Positions 22,925-36,500 of a stretch of DNA of 64,000 bases are shown here, piece by piece. The notes under the pieces are model-generated. The model was not told where the DNA came from and ran no database searches. It was given only the letters and a program-made list of their open reading frames with translations. Numbering within the stretch: the first letter of the stretch is position 1; the number at the start of each line of letters is the position of its first letter. The DNA is from Dasypus novemcinctus (taxonomy: Eukaryota > Chordata > Mammalia > Cingulata > Dasypodidae). The stretch spans positions 93,891,675 through 93,955,674 of the forward strand of contig NC_080683.1 in the NCBI RefSeq assembly GCF_030445035.2, in the 5' to 3' direction. A program made the position numbers and the translations under genes.

Positions 22925-23160
22925 TAGCCAGTTAGTGTGTCTGAATTCACGTCAACTGGGTCACTAAATAGCTGTGCGACTTTAGGTAAGACACTCACTC
23001 TTACTGTTCCTTAATTTCCTTCTTAGTAATACTTACCAAGTTCACAAGATTGTTGTGAAAACAAACAGTAACAGTGATGAGGATAGTAATAATATTTTGA
23101 ATAGTACACTTGAACGTGCATTATGTCTTTTGATCTTTATAATAATCTTATATGGCACAC
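22925..23160 (+). mobile_element. MIR SINE
   Basis: Contains the MIR-like order: 'gggtcactaaatagctgtgc', 'actttaggtaagacactcac', 'cttaatttccttcttagtaa', then an 'aaggttgttgtgaa'-type block. Ancient mammalian SINE; boundaries approximate. Confidence 0.6.
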
Positions 23161-23708
23161 AGGCCAGGCATTTTTATCATCATATTTTACATAAGAAAAC
23201 TATAACATGGTTAAGGTTTGGTAACAATATCAGGAAAAATTTCTTTCGGGAGTTAAAGATACTACACAGATACATTATCAAAGACAAGGAGCTTCAGAGA
23301 ACATGGCGTGTGACATTTTAAAAAAATATTTACTATAAGGAAACAACAACTCTGAGACCAACACTACTTCCCTGACTTTTTCCACCCAAACTCTTTGGAT
23401 AAGTTTATAGAGAAAAGTTAAATTATCAGAAAGTAATAGAAACGTGTGTATATGATTTATAAGTGTATGCATTATATAAAAGCTGATCATTCTTGGGCAA
23501 TCTGTCTCTATATAGAAATTCATCTCACCATGAAAATAAGATAGGTAAGTTTTCTTCCTTTTGACACCACTGGAAACCTTATATATCTATCCCATAACTT
23601 CCATTTTCAGCTTCCTCTGGAACTTCATTATGAACACTTTTTTGGGTCCTTCCCAACCCCCATCTGGGTGAATTGCACATTAGGTTTCTTAGGGTTGGCT
23701 CCGAAGCA

Positions 23709-24357
23709 CAGCACACACTGTCTCAGAGGAGAAAGGACTCCTTCTCCTGCATCTTAGGAGAGTGACTTGCTATCTTCTTCCCTGTCCTGGAAGGCCACCT
23801 GCTCTATCTGTTTCTCTTTGAAAGATGTGCATAAAAGAAAAAAAAGTTTTGGCATTAACAGAAGATGTGCTAATGTTCCCAAACTTGGCTTTATATTTTC
23901 TCTAGGTACTGATCAAATAAATCCCTTTAGACTTTTCCTATTTTCCACAAACAGGAAGCAAGAAATATTGACATCATATAGTTCATTATGAATGGCATGA
24001 ATAATGATTTTTCTCTCTAGTTTGGATTATATTAATATTAAATAACTTTTGGATTATTATACTTCCTTTGATATCAGATTACCACTACAAAATATATTTC
24101 TCACTTGGGTATTAAATACATTCATAAATTTAATCAAAATTATTTTCTTCCCTTCTCAGGAAAGAGAAGCCTGTGATCATGTACCTGACATGTACTTTTA
24201 TTGGGAACACAGGGAGATAAACTTGCAAAAACAAGAGAGGCAAAAAGATTTGTGAAAGGATAGGTTTAGAGGGCGGTTAGTCCATTTATTTCAATTTAAT
24301 ACACATTGTTTCAGAGAAGAAAGGACTCCTTCTCCTGCATCTTAGAAGAGTGGGGGT
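23709..24357 (+). repeat. pair of about 55-bp direct repeats 590 bp apart
   Basis: Two segments, 23709-23764 and 24302-24355, are about 90 percent identical with an exact core of 25 bp starting 'aaaggactccttctcctgca'. They end at 'agagtg' in both. The sequence between them is single copy. Looks like a local segmental duplication and not an interspersed repeat. Confidence 0.85.
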
Positions 24358-24572
24358 AAAAAAATCTACCCCAAGTTCTGAAGATTGTGCAATTACTTTT
24401 TTTTTTAATATAACTTTCTGGAAGTTGTATTTTGCTGACTTAGGCATTAGCGACCCATCTAAAATTTCATTTAAAGGCAATTAAAGAGTAGTGAGGACCC
24501 TAAAATCAGAAGGGAGGGTTGGAAGAAAGTCATTGAGTTACCATACTGACCTACTTCAGGAATCTTTATGAG

Positions 24573-24953
24573 GGGAAGTGGACATGACTCAATGGATAGA
24601 GCATCCGCCTGCTATATGGGAGGGTCCAGGGTTCGATACCCAGGGCCTCCTGACTCATGTGGTGAGCTGGCCCACGTGCAGAGCTGCTGTGCGCAAGGAG
24701 TGCTGTGCCACACAGGCAGGGAGTGAACCCTGCAAGGAGAGTCGCCCCTCCCCCCTGAAAAAAGTGCAGCCTGCCCAGGAGAGGTACCGCACACATGGAG
24801 AGTTGATGCAGGAAGATGACTAAAAGAGACGCAGTTTCCTGGTGCCACCGAGGGTGCAAGTGGATACAGAAGAACACACAGCAAGTGGACACAGAGAGCA
24901 GACAACGGGGCCGAGAGGGAAGAGAAATAAATAAAATGAATCTTTAAAAAAAT
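24573..24953 (+). mobile_element. DAS-SINE, plus strand
   Basis: Starts 'gaggggaagtggacatgact', has a box-B-like 'ggttcgatacc' and ends 'aataaataaaatgaatcttt' plus A-rich tail. It is shorter and more diverged in its GC-rich body than the 8760 copy. No clear target duplication was found. Confidence 0.85.
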
Positions 24954-24959
24954 ATATGG

Positions 24960-26030
24960 GAATATTAAAATTCCTCATTCAACATCTATTGAATACTAAT
25001 TTGGGGCTGGCCTTGTACAAAACCCCAAGCACACAGGTAACCATTACACTTGGACCTTTCTCTTGATCACAGCCTGGAGACCTCCTCACTGGGTCCAGCT
25101 TCTGATTTCATCTTTCTAGTTTAGGCTGCAGTGCTCTGTGTTATCTCCCTAGCTCCCATTTTAACAATACAATATTTTATTATGTGTGTCACTGTGGGAA
25201 GAGTAAGGGGATGATTAAATGAGTTAGTCTTACACTGAATTCTAAATGCTTTTTCACCCTTAGACCAGTATATCTTGACTAATGGTGAAGTTTCTGCCTG
25301 AACAGTGATTTGGACTTTGCCGAGACATGCTATAAAAAGTTGAATACTTACATAATGGGGGATTACTGGTGGAGTCAGGGATATTTTTTTTGCATGTTCT
25401 GTTTTCTTATTTTATTTTCTTAATTTTTATCATAGTTATGTATTGCACTTAGAATAAAAAAGATGGGAAACCCTTTATTTCAAAAAGCATAACAGTAATT
25501 CAGCTTATACTGAATTGAATTTAAAAGACTCAAAAGGTAAAAGAAAAGTGAAAAATAAAGTAGTCTTTCTCCTACTTTGTTTTCATGATGGCAGGGATGT
25601 AAGTGTGAATTCATAGGAATTCAGAACTTAATTTCTACATTTAATAACATTTATTTCCTCTGAAATAATCATTGAATGCTATGTAATTATAGCAAAACTA
25701 GCAACTCTTATGAAACAGTATTTTCTTATGAAACAAGAGTGCTGGGGTTTTTGTTTTGTGTGATCATACTCAAGGACCTGGAAGCTTTCCTACAGCTTTG
25801 CTCTTATGTCAATAAGAGAAACTGTTTTCATATCAACAGAGGAATGAGTCAGTGAAGTCACAAACAGTGAAATCACATACTAATTTCTTAACTCTTTGAT
25901 ATACCTCATAATGTTTTACCCCCTTAACAATTTTGTGAGATATTATCAACATATTGTATATGAATACATTTAGGCTAAGAGGTTAAACTAGGAATAATAT
26001 CTTGTTGAATTTAAAAAAAAATCATTTAGC
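24960..26030. other. intergenic, nothing firm
   Basis: Mostly unique-looking DNA. Around 25890-26040 there is a weak MIR-like block ('cccccttaacaattttgtga'). No exon recognised. Confidence 0.35.
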
Positions 26031-26039
26031 CCATGTTGA

Positions 26040-27310
26040 GATTAGACTGTGGAATGTCTTGATTGGCAAAGTGAAGAAATTGAACGTAATTCTGAAGGCA
26101 TTGGGAGGTTATTAAATCTTCTGAATAGGAGAATGATAGTATTGGGAATGACTAGAGAAAGTCTGATCTACGATGATGCATTTAGGTATTTAGGGAAGGA
26201 TGGGTGGGTAAGTAGTTTAGAATCTTTCAACAATGAAGGCATGAAGTGATAAGAGCCTAACATGGGGTGATAATAGTGGCAGTGGAGAGGAAAGAGCAGT
26301 TGAGAGAGCTGCTACTAAAAAGGAGTTAATTGTTCATTGTAAACTGGTGAAAACACTAAAATGTAAACTCCTTAAGAGCAAAGAACGTGTCTCTCTTTTC
26401 TCTTTCTCTTGTCTCCTGTGCATAAAGTTATAGCCGGTACTTTGTAGCCATTCAATAAATATTAGTTTACTAAATTAAGATAAAAGCAAGCAAATGCAAT
26501 AAAGTGTAATAGGTGTTATGACAGAGGCAGAAAGAAAGGCTTCATAGAAGAGGAGATGCTGCGGATTTGAGGTTTCCAGGAGGAGAAAGGGTGGTGGGGA
26601 CCTCTAGGCAGAGAGAAGAGCCGCAGCACTGATGAAACGACAGGGTGTGGGTGTGGACAATTACCAGCAGTTTGCCTTTCCTTGAGGGCAATGTGCCAGG
26701 CAGGGAGGGGTAGAAGTTGGTGCTGGGTAGTCAAGAATTTGGAACTTTAAGAGCTTGGGCATCAGGATAAGGAGTTTTGACTTACAGCAGGTTTAAAAAT
26801 AATTGAGTGACATGGACAGATTTTTACTCTAGAAATATAGCAAGTGGAAAGAAGTGCAAGGGTTAGAGGTATAGAACATTTGGAGGCTGGAGTCAAGGGA
26901 GGAGCTATTGCAAGAATCTATGGAAGAGGTGACAAATGCCTGGAGTTAGGAATTGATCATGTCAAGGTTTTGAGAAAATGGAGGAGTTAGAAACTAAAAT
27001 GACAGGTGGAGTACAGTGAAGCAGACAATGGAGTCTTAAACGCCCACATTTAAGAGTCAAGTAGAAGAAAAACCAGCCGAGGAACCAATAACTGAATGGT
27101 AAGGTATACCAGAGTAGAATCAGAAGAGCTGAAGAGCTTTGGCTCATTTGAGCCTTTAAAGATCATGGAAGGAACCAAAGAAGGACTGTTTGAGGTTGAA
27201 GAGATTAGAACACAAATGCCATTTAAGATTCAAGGGAGACAAACATTTCAAAATGAGCATGGAATTTGACAGAAAGAGGCCACAGTTAACTTCTCTGTGA
27301 ACTATTTCAG
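26040..27310 (-). mobile_element. L2 LINE fragments, mostly antisense
   Basis: Plus-strand text matches reverse-complement L2: 'gaaggcattgggaggttatt', 'gacagaggcagaaagaaagg', 'agctattgcaagaatctatg'. A short plus-oriented L2 3' end ('gccattcaataaatattag') lies at about 26350-26470. Very old, no coding capacity left. Confidence 0.6.
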
Positions 27311-27499
27311 CAGAGTTTTGAAACTAGAAACCAGATTGCAATGCACCCAGAACTAATGAGCCAACAAGGAAATAATGACCTTATCTTTCACACATTCAGT
27401 TGTAAAAAGGAGGAAGAAAGTGAGTTGTAGCTAAAGAGAAAGTCAAGATTGAGGACAAAGTTACTCTCTCTGTTTAACTGTTTTATGAGGCCAGAAGGA

Positions 27500-28093
27500 A
27501 CGTGAGCATGGCTTCCAAATCCACATCAGTAGCCCTACTCTCTGAACTCAGAGTCTTACATTCATATCATTCTTGGTGTATCTCCTTGAAATTACGCCAG
27601 GTCCCTAAAATTCAATATTCCATTTCCTATTCTAAATGTGCTCTTCCTCATGTATTCCATAATATCTCAATGAAACAAATTAATATCCTCTAGCATCCTG
27701 TACCAAGGCCCCAAGTAAGTTACCATCCTTGAGTACATATCCATTTCCTCCTTTCTACTCCAGGTACAGATCCTGATTCTCTCCTAACTGGACTCCACCT
27801 TTATCCTGCATCCGCGTGATCTTTCTTAAATAAGACTGTGAGCCTGTCGCCTTTCTGCCCGATGCTTTGATGGCCACCCACTTCCCACAGTGCCTAAGCT
27901 CCTCAACAAGGAATTCTAGTCTGTGGCATTCATTCAGGACTTAACTTCTCCCTCTCAAAGAGGACCAAGACGACTGCAGTTTCCTGAGCACATCTCTTCA
28001 CACTTTCTGCTCCTGCTCCCACTTTCCTGCATTATCTGGTACACCTTTTTGTATTTCCTTTGATGTCTAACTCCTCCTCATCTTTCAGGACTT
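27500..28093 (+). mobile_element. L2 LINE 3' end, plus strand
   Basis: Sense L2 3' wording including 'cctttctgcccgatgctttg', 'cttcacactttctgctcctg' and 'caggacttcacctg', the last in the position where L2 copies usually mention 'gtcacctcctcaggg'-like sequence. Ends against the MLT1 repeat. Confidence 0.6.
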
Positions 28094-28830
28094 CACCTGT
28101 ATTCGTTTCCTATGACTGCTGTAACAAATCACCACAAACCTGGAGTCTTTTTTTAAATTTAAAAACACCATTTATTTATCTTTTAGTTCATCCAAAATTG
28201 AAAATATCAAGTCCTATTGCTAAGGAGAAACAAACAAACAAAATTCAAGGACCCTCTCTCTCCCCCTCCCCCACTTCTCTTCAAGTTACAGAACAAGGAA
28301 GGAACTGCAGTGGGACAGGTGGGTGCAGAGAACCTGGAGGGGAAAATGGCAAGATAAACTCCCCAAATACTTAAAAAGCAACACATATGTATTCTTTAAC
28401 AGTTCTGGAGCCAAAAATTCTGAAAGAAGCTCCACTGGGCTAAAGTTAGGGTGTCAGCAGGGCTGGGCTCCCTCTGGAGGTTTTAGGAGATAATCCATGT
28501 CCTTCCCTTTTCCAGGCTCCAGAGCTACATTCCCTGTTTCCCTTGGCTCGTGGAATCCGCCTCTGTACTCAAAACCAGCTGTGCAGTATCTTGTTTCAGT
28601 GTCACATTGCCTTCTTTTCTGTGCCAAATCTCCCTCCGCCTAGGTCTTACAAAGACACTTGTGATTACATTTAGGGCCGACCCTGACATTTCAGGATAAT
28701 CTCCCCATCTCGGCATCCTTAATTTAATTCCCTCTGCAAAGGCTCTTTTTGCCACATAAGGTCGCATTTGCAGGTCCAGGGATTAGGATCTGAATACCAC
28801 TGGGGGCCATTATTCAGCCTACCAACACCT
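28094..28830 (-). mobile_element. MLT1-type MaLR LTR, antisense, with an internal insertion
   Basis: Antisense MLT1 landmarks: 'ttcgtttcctatgactgctg', 'aacaaatcaccacaaacctg' at one end and 'cattattcagcctaccaac' at the other, with 'tttagggccgaccctgac' between. Positions about 28141-28385 do not fit MLT1 and appear to be a later unidentified insertion. MaLR LTRs are ancient endogenous retrovirus-like elements; this is a solo remnant with no coding sequence. Confidence 0.75.
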
Positions 28831-29430
28831 AACCCTCATGGCCTTGACTCAGGCTTGTCTTAAACCCTCCCCTCCTGCCCGCCCCACAGGGTGATTAAGT
28901 GCCACCACTCTACTATCGTAGTGCCCTGTGTACATCACAATCACAGATTCCCCACACTGAATGGAAACTGTCTACATGTGATTGTCTGCCCCTGGATTTT
29001 GAGCTCCTTGATGTCTGAAATTGTCTTGTTCCTCCTTGAAACTTTGTATTTAGCACATTACCTGGCATGGAGGCTTGTTGAACTGAAATGAACAGAGAGG
29101 AGGAATGAAGATGCTCCAGAGAGACAGAGGACTGATGCAAAGAGGTTTGAGAAAAGTTGCTCAAGAATAAAGATAGTATATAATGGATTAATTTGAATCG
29201 AAGGCATACCTTTAGCTATGAACCTAAGGGGAAGGAGGTAAAGGTGGAGGCAGCTAAAGGTGGTTGGGAATGAGGAAGTTTCAGGTGAGTTTCTGTTTTT
29301 TTTTGTTAAACAGTCGTTGGACAGAATGAATGTTCAATCAAAATTTGGTGACGATAGTGGCAGTGAAAAAGCACGTGGGATATTTTGCTGGGAAATATGA
29401 ACATCTTAAAGGCAAAGACCCTGGAAACAT

Positions 29431-29436
29431 TTTATT
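29431..29436 (-). terminator. candidate GPRC6A polyadenylation signal
   Basis: AATAAA on the minus strand, beginning 31 nt after the last base of the GPRC6A stop codon, followed by a T- and GT-containing stretch. If used, the 3'UTR is only about 50-60 nt. No transcript evidence is available here. Confidence 0.55.
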
Positions 29437-29466
29437 CAGAAACTTGGCAGCTTCTAAAGGGCTCAT

Positions 29467-30581
29467 TCATATACTTGAAATTCTTTTACGAGGCCAAGTT
29501 TTAGATAAAATGGTAGCATTTTCTCTACATATGGATGAAAATGCCTGTGCCTGATGGTTTTTGCTTTTCTGGGGGGCTGCAGACCTGCCACAGGAGTTGG
29601 GTTTGTTCATTACGATGTTGCTGTTTGCAGAGTCCAGTGAAACATGACTCACGGCAAGGTTGCCTGCGCTGTGGGAAGAATAACTGTAAATCATCTTGAG
29701 AAAGGCAGATTTTGTGTTGGTGTCTTGCTTACAAAGAATAACATAACATTTGGGGAAGAATGTGCAACACAGGATCCCATAATTAGATATTAAAATGACA
29801 ATTATCTCCACTGCTGGCAAGAATTTGCCAAATGTGGTAGCGTAGACGGGAATGAAAGTGATCCAGGCTATGAAGTAAACGAGCATGCCAAATGTGATGA
29901 ATTTGGCCTCATTGTAGTTCTCAGGTAATTTCCTGCCCTTGAAGGCACATATGAAGCAAATGAAGGCCAGGATGGCTATATAGCCCAGCATGGTGCCAAA
30001 TGCAATCATGGATCCCTCCTCGCATTCCAGAATAATCACTCTGGGCAAGGAGATATTCTCCTCCACAGTAGGTGCAGCAAATATCAACCAGAGCATGCAA
30101 ATGACAACCTGGATACTTGTGCAGGTAAAGATAATGGGGATTGGTTTATAGAGGCACTTCAGAAAGGTCTGCAACTTTGGATCGAAGCTGAAGGCTAGCA
30201 AAATTTTCAGGGACTTCATCAAAATGCAGGAGATGCAGAGAGTAAAGCTCACACCAAAGAGCGTCTGCCTGGTTTTACATGTGAACTCTTGTGGTTCTCC
30301 AATGAAAAGGCCCGTGCTTGCAAAGTTGAGGGAATGACAGAGGAGGATCACATAGCAGACTACCAATCCCCCCGATGATTTTACAACTGGGGTGTTCAGA
30401 TTTCTTGTAAATATAATGCCAATGGTTAGAACAAACATGATTCCCAGTAGGGAGAGGGCCAAGAGCAGGATAGCCAAGGAGTCATTCCAGTCGAGATACT
30501 CCACTTCCTTTTCAAAGCACATGCTGCTCCCTACAGGGGCCCAGTGGGTTGTGTTGTTGCATAAAAGACAGTGATCCATAT
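29467..30581 (-). CDS. GPRC6A: GPRC6A coding exon 6 (seven-helix domain and tail)
   Basis: 1115 bp including the stop; residues 555-925. It has the last three domain cysteines (559, 562, 576), helices from about 590 to 835, the conserved extracellular-loop disulfide pair (Cys656, Cys741) and a 90-residue tail. Intracellular loop 3 has RKLP at 771-774 (29934-29923). In human the reference sequence reads differently here, and published work links that change to intracellular retention. The acceptor is 'tgtcttttag'. Confidence 0.97.
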
Positions 30582-33500
30582 CTAAAAGACAGACAAGAGT
30601 CAGTTACATTGTAAACATTTAAACTAGAGATAGCGCACACTACTACAAATGAGACTCCTAGATAGTTATTTGGTCCTGACTAGAAAACTAATATAGATAA
30701 GTGTCGCATTGTTGTTTACTAAAATGAACATGTACAGAACCCAAAGAAGGTAAGAGATAAGGGGCAGACATGAGGAAAGTGGGAGGGGGAAAGAGAAAGA
30801 AAGAGAAAGGAAAAAGCTAGCTGCACTTTTAGTAATTAGGAAATTTATATCCTCAGGGTTGATGCTAGCCATTTATCAGCTCACTCTTATAGTTGGCAGT
30901 TCAGGGACTCTGTTAAGAATAAGGGCTTTGGAATCGGATATAATCTCAATACCTTTTTCTAACTCTGCCACTGATTATTCCTATCATCTTCAACAAGCTA
31001 ATTGTGATGTTAATTTCATGTGTCACCTTGGCTGGGTTATGGTATCCAGTTGCTTGGTCAAGCAAGTGCTGGTCTGATTGTTACTATGAAGGTATTTTTG
31101 TAAATGGATTTGCATGTATAGTCAGTTGATTTTATCTATGATCGGCAAAGTATCTTCCCCTCAGCAATGAAGGAAATCTCCTCATCCAATTAGTTAGAGA
31201 TTTTAGAGCAGAAGTGAGGATTTCAGAAGTGAGAACGAAGAATTCCTGCCTCTGCTGCCGCCAGTTCCTATCTTCCCTTTGGCCAGTAACTGTCTGTGTT
31301 TGCTATTTCAGTCCTTCAGGACATTAATAGCTTCTGTACACTAGAGCTGTGTTTGGTGCTGGAGATGTGGAGAAGGGAATCGGCGATGATGACTTTTTAG
31401 ATTACCCTAATTCCTTGATTTTCACCCAAAGTATCCTCAGTTTTCTATTCCTGTTCTTGGAAGCAACTTGCCCTGGTAATAAAAAGATAGCTGAGGGAAG
31501 CGGACTTGGCCCAATGGATAGAGCATCTGCCTACCACATGGGAGATCCCCGGTTCAAACCCCAGGCCTTCTTGACCCGTGTGGAGCTGGCCCATGTGCAG
31601 TGCTGATGCACGCAAGGAGTGCTGTGCCCGTGTAGGGGACCCCCACGTGCAAGGAGTGTGCCCCGTAAGGAGAGCTGCCCAGCGAAAGAAAGTGCAGCCT
31701 GCCCCAGAATGGCATCGCACACATGGAGAGCTGACACAACAAGATGACGCAACAAAAAGAAACACAGATTCCCAGTGCCATGGGTAAGGATAGAAGCAGT
31801 CACAGAAGAACACATGGTGAATGGACACAGAGAGCAGACAACTGGGGGGCGGGGGAGGGAGAGAAATAAAAAAAAAATTAGCAATGTTTAATAAATGTCA
31901 TAAAAAATGGATTAAAAAAAAAAAGATAACCAAGATTGTATCTTGAAAGACACTAGTACATTTTTGGGAAATAAATGCTGCATACTCTCTTGGAACTTTT
32001 ATTGATCCTATTTGGTAGACAGTTGTTAGATATCATATTGCTTGAAACTGTCTTACCCCCAAATTTATCTAATTACATAGGCAACATAATGCATCTCAGG
32101 TTGAAGTGAATGGCGTTTTTGAGTCCATAACAAAACATGCATATTAGAATATTCTCATGGGTATATTTTTCCTGTCTTGGAGTTGATAAAAAAGAATAAC
32201 CATTTGGGGGCTCTTTCATCTCTGGGTTTCTCTACTTTTATAGAAGATGAACAGAAGTGCTGCAATACACAAGGGAATACAAGCTTTTAAAATAGATTTA
32301 ACTCCAGGGAAAGTGCTGATAGCTCCTTTCAGGGCTGCTAAGGCTGCTGATCTCACTCTTCTGTAAGTTATGCATTTTGCCCTTATCTTCTAAAACTGTT
32401 AAAGATAAAGTTGGCAAACAATCAACTTCTAGCACCTCATCTTTGTCAATAGTTGGTCCTCTTGTCTCACAAAAGGTTCTTTCTTTTTAGGCTTAACTTT
32501 TGCCTTTTGAAAGGCATAATGAGATCCCCAGAGTATGTACACCCATTTTGTAACTCCAAGGGCTTCTGAATTCTCTTATGCTTAGTTTAGTTATTTATTT
32601 ATGTGCATTGCTTCCAAATTACAAGCCAGGCATGTCTGTATCCAGATACAAAAATATAAATTGACAGAGTTTGCATCATTTTATGGGTTGCTGGAAAGGA
32701 AGTACAGATGAGGGGATGACATCTTCTCCTGGGAGTTAATTTAAATGTACATCTCTATTGTTATTGGTTGTATTTTATTATATAATGGGACAGATTTCAA
32801 GAAAAAATGAAATCATCCTGAATTTTATCTAGTAGAAACTTTTTTTTAAATGAAAAATAAACAAAAATAGGATTTATGTTTTTAAAAAAATCAGCTGAAA
32901 AGAAATGGTTCAGGTGTATCACTGTCTGAGTTAAGTGACTTTAATTACCTGTCTGATTACTGTAGTGATTTTCAGGACAGTTCACACATTCATAACAGCA
33001 GGTATGTTGACTCCTTGTAGTTTTCTTCATTTGTCCAGGGCTGCATTCCTTGGAGCATTTAGATTGAATTTCCTACAAAAGTGGAAAGAAATCACAAATT
33101 AGATTTTTTAAAAATAGTGCTTTCTAACCTTTGACTTAAAAAGTCATATTTATAAAATAAAGATACATACTAAACTATATTTTGGTATTTTTTCATCACA
33201 TAATGGAATTTGTATTTTGCCATCTGGATAAATGTGAATAAGCTTAGAAAATATAAATGTTTCAGAGGGGAAATCACTTTTGAAAGAACAGTTTTTGTCA
33301 AATTAACAACTTCTGTGAGCAAACTGTGGAAATAATTAATGCTTTCAAAAAGCCCTCAACAGCAGAAGAAATGTATAGGTGTGGAACTAAGGAAGAAAAT
33401 GATGATCTGGAAATGTCCAATTCCATGCTGTATAAAGAGGTCACCTATATAAGAAAATAGTAGATTATGGGATTTATATTCTGTAGAAGAAAGTTGTTAT

Positions 33501-36500
33501 TAATCAGGCTGTGTAAAGGTCCAAGTCCAAGGATCCTGTCCAGTCTAACCCTATAAAACAAACATTCTACTTTTATGGAATCCAATACTTCTTAACTAGC
33601 TAATAATTCTTTGCACTACAGTTATGTTATTATTTTCCGTTCATAATACAGTGTCTTTATTTCATTCTTACCCTTAGGAAGCTAGAGCGTAATAGGTAAA
33701 TGAGGCTTTCTCAAGACTCCCTGAGCTGCTGTTGCTGAGACTGGAACACAACCAAAGAACTAAGCTAACCCGTCTTGTTTTGGGAGATGAAAATGATCTT
33801 GCCAACGGAGAAAGCAGCCAAGCTTCAGTGGTCCTGTGTCCACAAGCACTTGCTTTCTTCTAAACACAGTTATTGTTGCCTTGGGTTTTCAGCAGTCAGA
33901 ATATTTGCCTTGTGGATTCTCCAGGGCAAAATTTTAATCTGAAGTATTCACTCTCCTAGAGGGTGCTCAGAGGTCACAAAAGGATTTAGCTTTTAGATAA
34001 AGTCAGGCATCATTAGGTGGATAAATGTGCAACCTTCTTTCCCAGCAACACCACCCTGTTTGTCCACGTGCCTCCCACCACATCAAGAGACTGCAAACAT
34101 ATTCTAATTCAGTATTGATAATTATGGGATATCCATAGATATAGGATTATCCGATGTTTTAGACCATGGATTTTGGGTTTTGGTGACTTACCAGAAATGT
34201 CAATACCCTAAAGAGCTTGAAGATTGACAAGCAGATATTCATATCTGACTAGTTGATCTCAGATATTGCTGGATTCCACTACATCTTTTAGATATTTATA
34301 AATGTTTCCATTAGAAAAGGAAACTTGTCCCTCTTTTCATGGAATTCAGCCCCTTCTCTTAGTCATGAAAAGCTCTACTCATGGCTTCTCTACAGAATGT
34401 GGAGATAAGTCCTGGTAACAATGAAAAAAAAACCCAACTTTTCCTGCAAAAACAAAGAGGATCTTTTCTGTATTCAATGAGAAAATGCGTCATTGTATGA
34501 TTCAAAAGGTCCAGTGTAAGTTAAAGTGTTTGGTATAGTGCTTTCCTCAAAATGTAGTTGTGAGAATGATGGAGATGCTACCGAAGATGATGATGCAAAG
34601 TTGAGAACACAGAGGAAAATCTAAATTTCTATTTTCCAAGGAAAAATTACCTGGTTGTACTGGGACTTCTGACAGGGGAAATTTGATTAAGGATAGTGGT
34701 TTTTAACATCAGTATATTCATTTTCTTCATTCAGCAAATATTTGCTGAGTGCATACTGTGTGCCAGACACAAGATACATCAAGGAGAGGAACACAAACTC
34801 CCTTCTCTCAATGACCCTGAGTCCAGTTGGCAAGGCAAATGGTATTCAAGGTAAAAATAAGCAAAATGTACAGAAAGCCAGATAGCGATCAATGTTAAGG
34901 AGAAAAATAAAGACAGGACAGTGGATGTTGGGGAGAAGTTCCCAGGAAAGGCCTCACTGAAAAGGTGACATTTGAGAGAAGACTGAAAGGAAGTGAGAAA
35001 GTGAGCTACATGGACAACGGGGAAGATGGTTACAGGCAGAGGAATGAGCAGGGGCAAAAGGCTGAGAGCTAGGGGCAGGGAAGGCATGCATGAAAGAGCG
35101 AGAGACCCGTCAGGTTGTAGGAGGGAGTAAGAGCAAGGGGGCTCGGAGCAGTAAGAGATGCAGTAGAGAGATGTCGAGGGCAGGTCATGCAGGGCTAATT
35201 GGTCTTCTAAGGACATTGGCTTTTACCCTGAGGGAAATAAGATACGTGGGAGGGTTCTGAGCAGGGTACTCTTTTACAGGATTAGTCTGGCTGCTGTTGG
35301 GAGGACAGACTGAAGGGGTTAAGAGTGAAAGCAAAGAACATTTGGAAGCCTAATGTCATAATCTGGGCGAGAGATTACTGATCTTCCAAAGGGTGGCAGC
35401 AGTGGAATAGGTGGTAAAAAGTGTTCAGATTCTAGACAGTAAGTTATTGTAGGTTATTGAAAGTATAGTCTGGATTGTATGTGGAAATCAGACATCCAAT
35501 CTAGGCAGAAAGAGAGGAGACAAGCATCCCACTCAGTTTCCGTGTGAGTAACTAAGAGAAAGGAATTATTCACTGAGATGAGGTAGGTTTGGGAGAATAC
35601 ATCAGAAGCTCAATTACAGAAATATCAAGATAAACTGCATATAAGGCATTGAGGTACAGGTGCTAATTAAGCAATTGCATGTTTATTTCGGCTGGAACTC
35701 AAGATATAAAATTCTGGGAGTCATCAGCATATAGGAAACATTTACAGACATGAGCCTGGATGAGCTCATTAAGGAAAAGTATAGCAAAAAAGAGGAACAG
35801 TTCTGAGCCCTGGGTCACTCCAATATTTTAGCTATTGGGAATGGCAAAGAACCAGTAAAAGAGATTGAGAAGTAGTGACCAGAGGCACAGGAAGAAAATC
35901 AAGGGAGTATGATATCATAGCAGAAGAAAGCATTTAATTAGCTGCTAAGTGAATTAAGATGATTTTTGTATTTGTTAATATGGATGAAATGACAGTATCA
36001 ATTTTTATGGATTACTGATTGAAGAGGGTTTGAAAGAGTATGAGAGGAGAGAATTTGGGGTCAGTGAATATATTCTGCTTTTACAAGGAGTTTTGTGGTA
36101 AAGAGAAATAGAGGAATTGGACAAACATGGAGGAAGAAGTGTGTAGGAGTAATCAATGGAGTTTCTGTTTTTCTTTTTAAAGATGGGAGAGATCACAGCA
36201 TTTGTATCATTATGTGAATAAAGCAAAAGAGAGAATAATGGAGGATGCAGAATAGAATAGAGAATTGCTAGAGCATTTATCAGTGAGTAAGTGAAAAGGG
36301 TTGGGATCCAGAGGTCAAGTGGAGTTGCTGATCCTGACTGGGAGCACAGACAGTCCATCCAGAGTGCTAGATGGATGCATGCAGACACAGCTGTGGTGGC
36401 AGGAGAGCTTGGGAGTTCTGATTGTCTCAGTTTTGTGAGTGAAATAGAATTTGGGGTCAACTGGAAGTGAGATTAGGGAGGATGCATTGGAGTCAGAGGA

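Noticed and set aside
1-29400. Exons of FAM162B (human neighbour), or RFX6 on the other side after 52.6 kb
   Set aside because: No segment resembled these proteins with splice sites. Human distances, as I recall them, place both outside or at the very edge of such a window.
34779-36460. Minus-strand frames of 145 and 151 codons in GPRC6A intron 4
   Set aside because: They are decayed L2 reverse-transcriptase sequence.
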